Source of the DNA: Tannerella sp.
Lineage (GTDB): Bacteria; Bacteroidota; Bacteroidia; Bacteroidales; Tannerellaceae
Assembly: GCA_031283785.1 (NCBI GenBank)
Contig: JAITBC010000161.1
Coordinates: 1 to 7,025, forward strand
DNA length: 7,025 nucleotides
Direction of reading: 5' to 3'
A program made the translations under genes and the position numbers. The notes beneath the pieces were generated by a model that saw nothing but the letters and a program-made list of their open reading frames with translations, did no database searches and was not told where the DNA came from. Shown here piece by piece: positions 1 through 6,439 of this stretch (positions within the stretch are counted from its first letter, which is position 1; each line of letters starts with the position of its first letter).

Positions 1-1
1 A

Positions 2-79
2 AAAGACCGTCCCGACCTGAAAGCCGCTGTGATCATCTTCACCGGTAAAGACAAATTCGAAATAACCGAAGTTTTATAA
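2..79 (+). CDS. C-terminal tail of an unrecognised protein (5' end outside window)
   Basis: An open frame enters the window at position 2 and ends at the TAA at 77-79. It gives 25 residues: KDRPDLKAAVIIFTG followed by KDKFEITEVL. The composition (alternating hydrophobic beta-strand-like stretch, charged turn, final strand) is that of a real protein end rather than random translation. I do not recognise the family and assign no function. It lies immediately before a SusD fragment that lacks its own start. It is therefore either a normal upstream neighbour or a gene brought next to the SusD remnant by a deletion or rearrangement. It does not look like a SusC (TonB-dependent receptor) C-terminus, the usual upstream neighbour of susD, because those end in a beta-strand with a terminal aromatic residue. 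Confidence 0.4.
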   Translation, partial: KDRPDLKAAVIIFTGKDKFEITEVL

Positions 80-104
80 TTATCATCAAAATTGCCGACG
101 ACTC

Positions 105-1319
105 TTTAGTACGGATTTATATGATTTTGTCATCAGTGAAATGGACGCCGTAGAAGAATCCCTGAAAAGTCTTACCGAGTACGGACGCGCTTCACAGGGC
201 GCTGCACTGGCCTTGAAATGCCGCGCTGCACTGTATGCAGGCAGTATTGCTCAATTCGGCACGGTACAACTGGACGGTTTGCTGGGGATACCGCAGGCTC
301 AGGCGCCAGGCTATTACCAAAAAAGTTATGACGCCGCAAGGAAAATCATCAACACAAGCAAATACGCATTGTACAATGACGATGAAGACAGGGTGACGAA
401 TTTCAAAAATGTCTTCCTGAAAGAGCGAAACAGGGAAATGATTTTTGTCAAGCAATTTGATGAAACGCAGAACAGTTGGTACTACGGTTTTCTGCTTTGT
501 CCCAAACCTCATGGTTATGATGTGGGAATGAGTGGCGCTCCTTATTTGGAGATGGCGGAAGAATTTGAATATACCGACGGCAGACCCGGCACATTGGACA
601 GAGATGCCATTCAGCAGGGATTGTGGAGCATGGAAGAATTGTGGGGGGACAAGGACCCCCGTTTCCTGGCTTCCATCTGGACAAACGGAACGCCATGGAA
701 AGGAGGACAGGTGGATTCGCATTATGGATTAATTGGTGGCGACGGAGTGTTGTATGACAGTCAGCAGGATGCCTATGGCGGAATACCGGCCTGGGGAAAT
801 CAAAGGGTTATAACGGATTTTGGCTCGGGTTTCGGCATATTAAAAATGTTAAATGAAGCCTCCGAGATAAATTTTACGGAAAGAGACGGAGTCGACTGTC
901 CGATTTTTCGCTATGCCGAAGTGTTGTTGAATCTTGCCGAAGCGTCTTTTGAACTGGGTAAGGTTGACGAGGCGCTGGATGCCCTCAATCAAGTCAGGGA
1001 CAGAGCAGGCATTGCCCCAAAAACGTCTGTCGACAGAGACGCCATCCGTCATGAGCGAAAGGTGGAGTTGGTATTTGAAGGACATCGCTACTGGGACGTG
1101 CGTCGCTGGCGGATTGCCGTAGACAAACTGTCGCAGCCGGGTTCCAGTTTGAGATACATTCTGGATTACAATACAAGCAAATATCAGTTGAGAGTGTATG
1201 ACAATTACGATGGCCCCACAACGCCACCTCGCTTTTACGAACACAATTATTATTTCCCCATTACGTTAAACAGAACGGGACAAAATCCGAATCTGGTAGA
1301 AAACCCGGGATATAACTGA
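105..1319 (+). pseudogene. SusD/RagB-family glycan-binding lipoprotein, N-terminus missing
   Basis: This is the C-terminal two thirds of a SusD homologue. Such proteins are outer-membrane lipoproteins of about 500-600 residues that pair with a SusC transporter and bind glycan at the cell surface. The first in-frame ATG is at 141, giving 392 residues, but family-like sequence (YDFVISEM) already starts before it, so 141 is an internal Met. It has no Shine-Dalgarno sequence, signal peptide or lipobox. Counting from 141, the typical C-terminal blocks are FRYAEVLLNLAEASFELG (about 256-273), ALNQVRDRAG, RHERKVELVFEGHRYWDVRRW (about 303-323) and the terminal NPNLVENPGYN (382-392). In-frame sequence upstream of about 105 does not look like SusD and meets a stop at 63-65. 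I infer 5' truncation by rearrangement. A sequencing frameshift near 66-115 is the alternative. The C-terminal domain itself is intact. Confidence 0.85.
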
Positions 1320-1334
1320 TTGAAATATATTACT

Positions 1335-1370
1335 TTCCCGGATGGAAGTTCCCTTTCGTCCGGGAATCTT
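1335..1370 (+). terminator. Hairpin terminator after susD fragment
   Basis: Arms at 1335-1348 and 1353-1366 pair over 14 bp, with two G-T pairs, around a TTCC loop. The outer 8 bp (TTCCCGGA / TCCGGGAA) are perfect. The hairpin is followed by TCTTTTCG, a weak T-tract. It sits 15 bp after the SusD stop and 65 bp before the next start, so it may terminate or attenuate read-through from susD into the beta-helix gene. Confidence 0.6.
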
Positions 1371-1386
1371 TTCGTCCGGGAATCTT
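1355..1386 (+). repeat. Tandem duplication of a 16-bp unit
   Basis: The unit TTCGTCCGGGAATCTT occurs twice without a gap, at 1355-1370 and 1371-1386. The unit is the 3' arm of the preceding hairpin plus its T-tract, so the second copy offers an alternative pairing partner for the 5' arm at 1335-1348. Confidence 0.9.
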
Positions 1387-1431
1387 TGATAGAAACAAAG
1401 GATATAAATTATTTTTTTAGCGAATAAAATT

Positions 1432-3537
1432 ATGTATAGGAATCATTTTTTTTGCCAAACGGCAATTATTGGAATTTTCAGTCTTTGCAGCCTGTATATT
1501 CAGGCACAGACTTTTTTTGTCGCAGTATCCGGCGATGACGACGCTCCGGGAACCCGTGAAAAACCATTGGCGTCGCTGGTGGAAGCGCGCGACCGGATAC
1601 GTGAACTACGTCGTCGGGGCGCATTGACCGATACGGTTTTTGTAAGGATATTTCCCGGAACCTATCATCTGACGAACGCCGTCACCTTCTCGAAAGAAGA
1701 TGCCGGAACAGCGCAATCTCCCACAGTTTATACTTCGGCAACGGAAGAACGTCCGGTAATTTGCGGCGGAATCGAAACGGGACGCTTTGAAACAGTACGC
1801 CCGGATTTGTGGCGAGTGTTCGTTCCGGAAACAAGATTCGGATTCTCATTCGAACAGCTTTATATCAACGGGGAACGCCGGTTTCGCGCACAAACGCCGA
1901 ACCGGGGCTGTTTCTTCCGGATTGAACGGATGGACAGGACAATATTGGCCGGCTCGAAAGACCGGGCGAAATATTCGATACACAAGGTTGTTCCCCGGAA
2001 AGAGGATATGTATTTTCTGTCCGATATGGAAGGAGGAGAAGCGGAACAGTCGCGGGTAACCTTCTATCATAAATGGGAAACGGTATCCAAACCGGTTGAA
2101 TACGTAGATACGGGTGATACGGCATTTTATATTTCCGGCAAGCATCTGTATCATGCTACGGACGAGAGCCGTTATATTGTGGAAAACTACCGCAAAGCGC
2201 TGGATGTGCCGGGCGAATGGTTTTTACAGCGCGACGGATGGCTGTATTATATCCCTCAACCGGGCGAAACGCCTGAAAACGTCCGCTGCACAGCGCCTGT
2301 TGCGGAACAGTTCCTGAAAATAGAAGGGAACAGGGAACGGCCTGTCCGGCATATCCGCTTTGAGAATCTTCATTTCGAGACGGCCGGCTACCGTACTCCC
2401 GTGAACGGATATGAATCGCCGCAGGCCGCCTGCCGTGTGGAAGCAACCGTTATGCTGGATCATGCGGAGAATATTGAATTTCTGAACTGCAATATCGCTC
2501 ACACAGGATTACATGCGATATGGTTCCGGGAAAATTGCTCCCGTTCAAAAGTGGAACACTGTCATTTGTATGATTTGGGAGGCGGCGGTGTGAAAATCGG
2601 GACGCTACATATCCCTGAAGAGAAATCGGTGACAAATCATATTGTCTTGAACAATAATATTATCCATCACGGAGGATATGTTTTTCCTTCGGCCGTAGGT
2701 GTTATTATTTTTAACGGATGCGATAATGAAATTACCTATAATGAGATTGCCGATTTTCGCTATTCGGGTGTTTCGTGCGGCTGGATATGGGGCTATGCCC
2801 ACAGTCCGACCAAGCGGAACAAAATCGAATACAACCACATTCATCACCTCGGATGGGGCGAACTTAGCGACATGGGCGGCGTTTACACGCTGGGCAATTC
2901 CGAAGGAACAACCGTGAGCAACAATGTGATTCATCATGTTTATTCCAACGGATACGGAGGCTGGGGACTGTATACCGATGAGGGTACGACCGGTATTGTG
3001 ATGGAAAACAATCTGGTTTATGCCTGTAAGAGCGCCGGATTCCACCAGCATTACGGCAAGGACAATCTCATCCGGAATAATATTTTTGCCCTGACTCGCA
3101 AATCGGCCATAGAGATTTCAAGAGTGGAGGAACATCTGTCATACACTTTTACGAACAATATTATTTATCAGGACAGCGGAAAATTAATATCGGACGTATG
3201 GGGAGGCGACAACGGACTCAAAATAAAAGTGAACTATGATTACAACTGCTATTGGGTAGCGCATAATTCGTCGCCTGCATTTTACGGCTTGTCATTCGGG
3301 GAATGGAAAAAATTGGGCAGGGACAAACATTCCATTATGGCAGACCCTCTTTTCGTTCGTCCCGACAAATTTGACTTCCGTCTCCGGAATACCTCCGTTG
3401 CCAAAAAAATCAAATTCAAGCCGTTTGATTACTCGCAAGCCGGCGTCTATGGAAGTAAAAAATGGAAGGAAAAAGCCCGGATGTCGGTGGAACTGGAAAA
3501 AACATTCGACGAAGCCGTAAAAAAATGGGCTGAATAA
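1432..3537 (+). CDS. Secreted right-handed beta-helix glycoside hydrolase, GH141-like
   Basis: An intact protein of 701 residues. Residues 1-26 form a signal peptide (charged MYRN, hydrophobic core, cleavage after IQA or QAQ). The mature N-terminus, FFVAVSGDDDAPGTREKP (28-45), is the usual opening of secreted beta-helix enzymes of this group. From about 300 to 620 the chain is repetitive, with Asn-rich turns (NNNIIHHGG, NEI, YNHIHHLG, NNVIHHVYS, ENNLVY, RNNIF), as expected for parallel beta-helix coils. The best conserved stretch as I remember it is LSDMGGVYTLG (Asp480), GWGLYTDEGTTGIV (Asp516) and GFHQHYGK (536-543). The two Asp residues are my candidates for the catalytic pair, by inference. 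Characterised GH141 members include an alpha-L-fucosidase from rhamnogalacturonan-II breakdown and a xylanase, so the substrate here is open. The start is chosen because it gives the signal peptide; there is no strong ribosome-binding site. It lies 112 bp after susD on the same strand, consistent with a polysaccharide-utilisation locus. Confidence 0.85.
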   Translation: MYRNHFFCQTAIIGIFSLCSLYIQAQTFFVAVSGDDDAPGTREKPLASLVEARDRIRELRRRGALTDTVFVRIFPGTYHLTNAVTFSKEDAGTAQSPTVYTSATEERPVICGGIETGRFETVRPDLWRVFVPETRFGFSFEQLYINGERRFRAQTPNRGCFFRIERMDRTILAGSKDRAKYSIHKVVPRKEDMYFLSDMEGGEAEQSRVTFYHKWETVSKPVEYVDTGDTAFYISGKHLYHATDESRYIVENYRKALDVPGEWFLQRDGWLYYIPQPGETPENVRCTAPVAEQFLKIEGNRERPVRHIRFENLHFETAGYRTPVNGYESPQAACRVEATVMLDHAENIEFLNCNIAHTGLHAIWFRENCSRSKVEHCHLYDLGGGGVKIGTLHIPEEKSVTNHIVLNNNIIHHGGYVFPSAVGVIIFNGCDNEITYNEIADFRYSGVSCGWIWGYAHSPTKRNKIEYNHIHHLGWGELSDMGGVYTLGNSEGTTVSNNVIHHVYSNGYGGWGLYTDEGTTGIVMENNLVYACKSAGFHQHYGKDNLIRNNIFALTRKSAIEISRVEEHLSYTFTNNIIYQDSGKLISDVWGGDNGLKIKVNYDYNCYWVAHNSSPAFYGLSFGEWKKLGRDKHSIMADPLFVRPDKFDFRLRNTSVAKKIKFKPFDYSQAGVYGSKKWKEKARMSVELEKTFDEAVKKWAE

Positions 3538-3690
3538 GTCTTCATGATGCTGCCGGTCGACGGTGGCGGCCAGGTCTTCGGTGGTGAGGAGCATGAAGAA
3601 GGTCGGTCCGGGGCCTAATTTGGACGCACCGTCCACGAGTTTGAGGAAGGCCGCCTTGATGATGAACAGCTTGCAAGAGCTTTCGAATTT
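3538..3690 (-). pseudogene. Minus-strand coding remnant, unrecognised
   Basis: Read on the minus strand, about 45 codons in one open frame give CKLFIIKAAFLKLVDGASK then LGPGPTFFMLLTTEDLAATV and DRQHHED. Most codons end in G or C (for example AAG CTG TTC ATC ATC AAG GCG GCC TTC CTC). The flanking sequence lacks that bias, which suggests a real former coding region. The frame remains open into the 3' end of the beta-helix gene, but that overlap reads as non-coding. Upstream, the frame runs into the ATTCGT repeat and has no convincing gene start. I do not recognise the family. It is probably the internal or C-terminal part of a gene whose remainder has been lost. Confidence 0.4.
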
Positions 3691-3696
3691 CTGTCC

Positions 3697-3710
3697 ATGG
3701 AAGATTCCAT
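3697..3710. repeat. Short palindrome ATGGAA-GA-TTCCAT
   Basis: Perfect 6-bp arms around a 2-bp centre. It lies between the minus-strand remnant and the ATTCGT repeat. No bound factor can be inferred. Confidence 0.5.
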
Positions 3711-3715
3711 GAAAT

Positions 3716-3743
3716 ATTCGTATTAATTCGTGTAATTCGTGGA
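3716..3743. repeat. ATTCGT-type short tandem repeat
   Basis: Three units, ATTCGTATTA, ATTCGTGTA and ATTCGTGGA, are spaced 10 and 9 bp apart. I recall very similar ATTCGTGTAATTCGTGG strings as recurrent intergenic sequence in many bacterial genomes. Its reading frame (HELHELIRI on the minus strand) is probably a by-product rather than protein. Confidence 0.6.
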
Positions 3744-3768
3744 CAAATCTCTCCCGTATTCCCATCTC

Positions 3769-3962
3769 TTACCTGTAAGTCGTTTTTTTATTACTTATCG
3801 TTCTCTGTTTGCGCGAGTGAACATCACCGTGTAGTTGCTTTACATCATTGCCCAAAGTGTACTCTTCAAGCCGAACGTCAACAGGATAACCGAAACGACC
3901 GGCGTGTACCGTATAATGCCTTTATTGTCAAAGACGATATAGAATTTGGCTACCGGAACATT
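3769..3962 (-). pseudogene. Minus-strand frameshifted coding remnant, unrecognised
   Basis: On the minus strand, one frame from about 3962 to 3912 gives NVPVAKFYIVFDNKGII. A second frame from 3921 to the TAA at 3769-3771 gives VHAGRFGYPVDVRLEEYTLG, then NDVKQLHGDVHSRKQR and a basic tail. The first frame degenerates just where the second becomes protein-like, so a single shift around 3905-3920 would join them into about 62 residues. Neither part has a start codon with a ribosome-binding site. The protein-like quality is my judgement; I do not recognise the family, and chance open frames remain possible. Confidence 0.3.
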
Positions 3963-4030
3963 TTACCGCTATAGATATTCGGATTGAACATTAGACGCAA
4001 AGGCGGTAAAAATTTTAATTTCCGGATTTT

Positions 4031-4063
4031 TTTGTTTGGAATTGATTATTCTAGTTACCTTTG
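4031..4063 (+). promoter_or_regulatory. Bacteroidetes-type promoter (-33 TTTG, -7 TAnnTTTG)
   Basis: TTTG at 4031-4034 and TACCTTTGC at 4056-4064 are separated by 21 nt, matching the primary sigma-factor promoter described for Bacteroides. A second TTTG at 4035-4038 would give a 17-nt spacer, which is less favoured. Transcription would begin near 4070 and run toward the broken gene at 4128-5320. The region from 3963 to 4030 shows no gene. Confidence 0.6.
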
Positions 4064-4127
4064 CGACGGTAAAAAAAGGCAAGACCCGCGAATCCGTCAA
4101 AAAGGGGAACATCCTGTAAATATTTCA

Positions 4128-5320
4128 ATGGAACGGAAAACGTATTGAGGAAGCGACGGAGACGGTAATATCAAAACGATAAAAGGGGATGATACCAGCG
4201 ATAATATTGCCGGAGAATTATTACCCGGTGCACACGGTAAGGGGTTTTATTCCGGTCAGGGAGTATTGGTGTATTCCAACAATGGCGAATATAGCGAGGA
4301 AGCGCGGCGCCGCTTCGATATACCTTCAGGCTCGCTGTCGGAATGGGACGGCAGGAAATGGACGCTGGTACGCCGCAACCAGTTTGTGGAAGTAACCGGC
4401 CCCGGTGGTATCTGCGGCAATCCTCACCCCGCGACAGACCCGATATGGGCTACCGGCTGGGACCACAAATCCGTCCTTCTCGGCGTTCGCGAAGCGGAAA
4501 AGGGTTGGCGTTTCTACCGTTTGCCCAAAGCCAGCCACAGCTACGACGGCGCACACGGCTGGAACACCGAATGGCCGCGTATCCGCGACGTCGGCGCCGG
4601 CGACCAACCCGACTACCTGATGACGATGCACGGCCTTTTCTGGCGTTTTCCTGCGACATTCACCTCCGGCAACTCGGCCGTCGCTGGCGTCTGCCGCTGG
4701 GCAACGAGGCCTTCGCTCCGCTGACGAACCGCGGCGCCCTGCGCATCTGCCGCGAAGTAGCCACCGAGCGCGACCTGTTAAACTGCCTGGGCGCCTTCTA
4801 CGAACTCCCCGCCGAGAACGCCGACGGGTATGCTAAAATACGCCCCGTCGCTTCGCATAACTTCCGTATCCACGACTACGCCTCATATCGCGGCATGATC
4901 GTCCTCACCGGCGTGACGCCCGAAGAAGGGCGCGACAATCCCCACATCGTCGTCTCTGACGACCGGAAAGCCGCCGTATGGGTCGGCGTCATCGACGATT
5001 TGTGGCAGTTGGGCAAGCCCGTCGGACACGGAGGCCCGTGGAAAAACACACAGGTAAATGCCGGTGAAAAATCCGACCCGTACCTGTGCGGCTTTTATGA
5101 CAAAAAAACACTGTCTTTGTCGCATCAGTCAGATAAGGAAGTTGTGTTCACTATCGAAGCCGACCCGACCGGAAACGGCGACTGGATGGAATACGCCGCC
5201 TGTACCGTCAAACCGGGCGAAACGTGGAAACACACGTTCCCCGAGACATTTCAGGCACGATGGATACGGTTCGCATCCGGCGCCGCCGCCGTGGTCACGG
5301 CATGGCTGGAATATGAATAG
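4128..5320 (+). pseudogene. Hybrid pseudogene: front of one gene joined to the back of a distant homologue
   Basis: An ATG at 4128 reads MERKTY and stops at the TGA at 4146-4148. After the stop the same frame gives family-like sequence to about 4679: GNIKTIKGDD, GELLPGAHGKGFYSGQG, VYSNNGEYSEEAR, EVTGPGGICGNP, TGWDHKSVLL, YRLPKASHSYDGAHGWNTEW and TMHGLFWRFPATF. It then breaks off. From about 4680 a different frame (start positions 2 mod 3) continues to the TAG at 5318-5320: WRLPLGNEAF, REVATERDLLNCLGAFYELP, KIRPVASHNFRIHDYASYRG, SDDRKAAVWVGVIDDLW, GGPWKNTQVNAGEKSDPYL and a C-terminal beta domain ending VVTAWLEYE. The start of the second part resembles the end of the first (RLP...., R-(I/E)-R/E.., G-x-F-(W/Y)-x-(F/L)-P). 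It therefore repeats a homologous segment rather than continuing past it. I take this as remnants of two tandem paralogues fused by a deletion. I associate both with uncharacterised secreted proteins of Bacteroidota and Planctomycetes; the function is unknown. The N-terminus and signal peptide are absent. Confidence 0.7.
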
Positions 5321-5399
5321 CCGCTTCCCCGCCCGGAAAACCGGACGGTACAGATGTGCCTTCAAAGGAAAAAAAATTAACATTTAAAACATTACAATT

Positions 5400-6131
5400 A
5401 TGTCAGAGAACAAAAACAAAGTGTACGTCGAACTTTACGACGCATCACTGACCCCGAGGAAAGACGACCGTATCGGTCGCGTATTGAGTAACGGTTCGGC
5501 CAGTATCGACGATCTGATCGCCGATGCTGTCGAACGCGGAACAGACATCAGCCCCGTCATACTGCGGGCCTCCTACGATTTGCTGAAGACTTCCGCCCTG
5601 CGCCGCATCCTGCGTATGCAGCGGGTGGAATTTGGCCTCGGCACCAATTACGTCGAATCAACCGGCATCTTCATCGGCGACGCCGCCAGGTGGGACTCCT
5701 CCAGGAACCGCCTGGTTTCCAGGTTCCTTTCCTCGAAGGAACTGCGCGAAGCGTTGAAGTCCGCCGATGTCGAGGTGCTGGGTATTGCGAAAGTGCCGAA
5801 CATGATCAGCTCGGTCGAAGACGTCGTTACCGGAGAGGTAAACGTATGCCTTACGCGCGGCGGCATGGCGCATATCCACGGCAGCAAGATCAAGATCTCC
5901 GGCGCCGATCCCGCAGTTGGCCTCAGGCTCACGCTGTCGAGCGGCGACATCCGGGACATTCCGGCGACCGCCATCGGTATCAACGATCCTTCACGGGTGA
6001 GTTTCGTCGTTCCGGCCGACCTTGCCCCCGACGAGTACACGCTCGGCATCGTCACCCAATATACCGGTAGCGGCACTGAACTGAAACACCCGCGCACGGT
6101 AACGCTGGAGTACCCTTTGCAGATTGACTGA
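5400..6131 (+). CDS. HU-like DNA-binding protein with DUF4469-type C-terminal domain
   Basis: An intact protein of 243 residues. The opening MSENKNKVYVELYDASLTPR, with KDDRIGRV following, matches what I recall of the Bacteroidota proteins that join an HU/IHF-like DNA-binding fold (about 1-125) to a C-terminal Ig-like DUF4469 domain (about 133-243). Landmarks are the helix DDLIADAVERGTDIS, the strand RVEFGLGTNYVESTGIFIG (about 76-94), FLSSKELREALKSADVEVLG, then PNMISSVEDVVTGEVN, RGGMAHIHGSKIKI and SFVVPADLAPDEYTLGIVTQ. There is no signal peptide, so it is cytoplasmic, probably nucleoid-associated or DNA-architectural by family inference. The ATG at 5400 is preceded by an A-rich leader typical of this phylum and by no strong Shine-Dalgarno sequence. 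No -7 box is visible in the 79-bp gap from the pseudogene, so its promoter is unclear. Codons are strongly C/G-ending. A palindrome array begins 38 bp after its stop. Confidence 0.75.
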   Translation: MSENKNKVYVELYDASLTPRKDDRIGRVLSNGSASIDDLIADAVERGTDISPVILRASYDLLKTSALRRILRMQRVEFGLGTNYVESTGIFIGDAARWDSSRNRLVSRFLSSKELREALKSADVEVLGIAKVPNMISSVEDVVTGEVNVCLTRGGMAHIHGSKIKISGADPAVGLRLTLSSGDIRDIPATAIGINDPSRVSFVVPADLAPDEYTLGIVTQYTGSGTELKHPRTVTLEYPLQID

Positions 6132-6168
6132 CGGGTCGTTCCGGAAAATGTTCACGCAGTGATATGCC

Positions 6169-6269
6169 GGAACTAAACATTAGTACCGGGCGCTACTAAG
6201 TGTCAGTACTGCCCGGTACTAAACGTTAGTACCGCCCGATACTAAACGTTAGTACTTACTGATACGAAA
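6169..6269. repeat. Array of 23-bp-spaced palindromic repeats
   Basis: Four 19-bp units at 6169, 6192, 6215 and 6238 have exactly 23-bp spacing. A degenerate half unit (GATACGAAA) starts on the same period at 6261. The best unit, GGTACTAAACGTTAGTACC (6215-6233), has perfect 8-bp arms around ACG. Units are separated by 4-bp linkers GGGC, GCCC and GCCC. A 23-bp period is close to two turns of B-DNA, so every unit would face the same side of the helix. An AT-rich stretch follows (about 6265-6340). It could be an operator array, a replication- or recombination-type site, or RNA structure; the sequence alone does not decide. Confidence 0.85.
6180..6222. other. Strong hairpin spanning three repeat units
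   Basis: TTAGTACCGGGC (6180-6191) and GCCCGGTACTAA (6211-6222) are perfectly complementary over 12 bp. They enclose unit 2, which extends the stem by four more pairs (CTA[C]T region, 6194-6197 with 6205-6208) after a G-T pair and one mismatch. There is no T-run on either side, so it is not a standard intrinsic terminator, though it could stabilise the 3' end of the 5400-6131 transcript. Confidence 0.7.
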
Positions 6270-6314
6270 TAAAAAAAACAAGTAAATTGAACAACAAACA
6301 AATAAACAAATTGC

Positions 6315-6347
6315 ATGAAAAAACAAGGTATTATCTTACACTACTGA
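6315..6347 (+). pseudogene. Clipped gene start MKKQGIILHY, cut at IS-like end
   Basis: ATG at 6315 is preceded by an A/AC-rich leader (AACAACAAACAAATAAACAA) like that of expressed Bacteroidota genes. The frame reads MKKQGIILHY and stops at the TGA at 6345-6347, exactly where the CTGACCGACTAAA arm of the downstream element begins. I infer a gene whose 5' end was kept and whose body was displaced by the insertion. A chance short ORF is possible. Confidence 0.35.
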
Positions 6348-6367
6348 CCGACTAAAAATTCATTGAT

Positions 6368-6395
6368 AAAAAGGGCGACCTGCAAAGGTCGCCCT
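6368..6395 (-). terminator. GC-rich hairpin with T-tract on the minus strand
   Basis: AGGGCGACCT (6372-6381) and AGGTCGCCCT (6386-6395) form a perfect 10-bp stem with a GCAA loop. On the minus strand the stem is followed by TTTTATC (6371-6365), a standard intrinsic-terminator layout for transcription coming from the right. On the plus strand no T-run follows, although the stem could still hinder polymerase. Confidence 0.6.
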
Positions 6396-6403
6396 AAAAG
6401 TTG

Positions 6404-6411
6404 TAATTTTG
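6404..6411 (+). promoter_or_regulatory. Candidate -7 box TAATTTTG
   Basis: This matches TAnnTTTG, with a predicted start about 6418-6420, some 20 bp before the ATG at 6440. No TTTG is found 19-21 nt upstream, where the terminator-type hairpin lies, so only half the consensus is present. A perfect palindrome, TTGTATACAA (6415-6424), overlaps the expected start site. Confidence 0.35.
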
Positions 6412-6439
6412 TTGTTGTATACAATAAAAATCACAATTT

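Noticed and set aside
192..1244. Open frames on the minus strand inside the susD fragment
   Set aside because: They lie opposite conserved SusD motifs and have no recognisable family sequence.
1446..1453. T8 run near the start of the beta-helix gene as a phase-variation tract
   Set aside because: Eight bases in an AT-rich signal-peptide region is modest and no other sign of phase variation is present.
3292..3537. Extension of the minus-strand remnant into the beta-helix gene
   Set aside because: The plus strand here encodes the intact C-terminus of the 701-residue protein; the minus frame is open by chance and phenylalanine-rich because it mirrors lysine and glutamate codons.
4266..4724. 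Independent gene starting at a TTG at 4266
   Set aside because: Family-like sequence continues in frame upstream to 4149 (GELLPGAHGKGFYSGQG), so 4266 is an internal codon of the pseudogene.
6169..6269. CRISPR array
   Set aside because: The repeated part is the 19-bp palindrome and the 'spacers' are only 4 bp and nearly identical; no cas genes are present.
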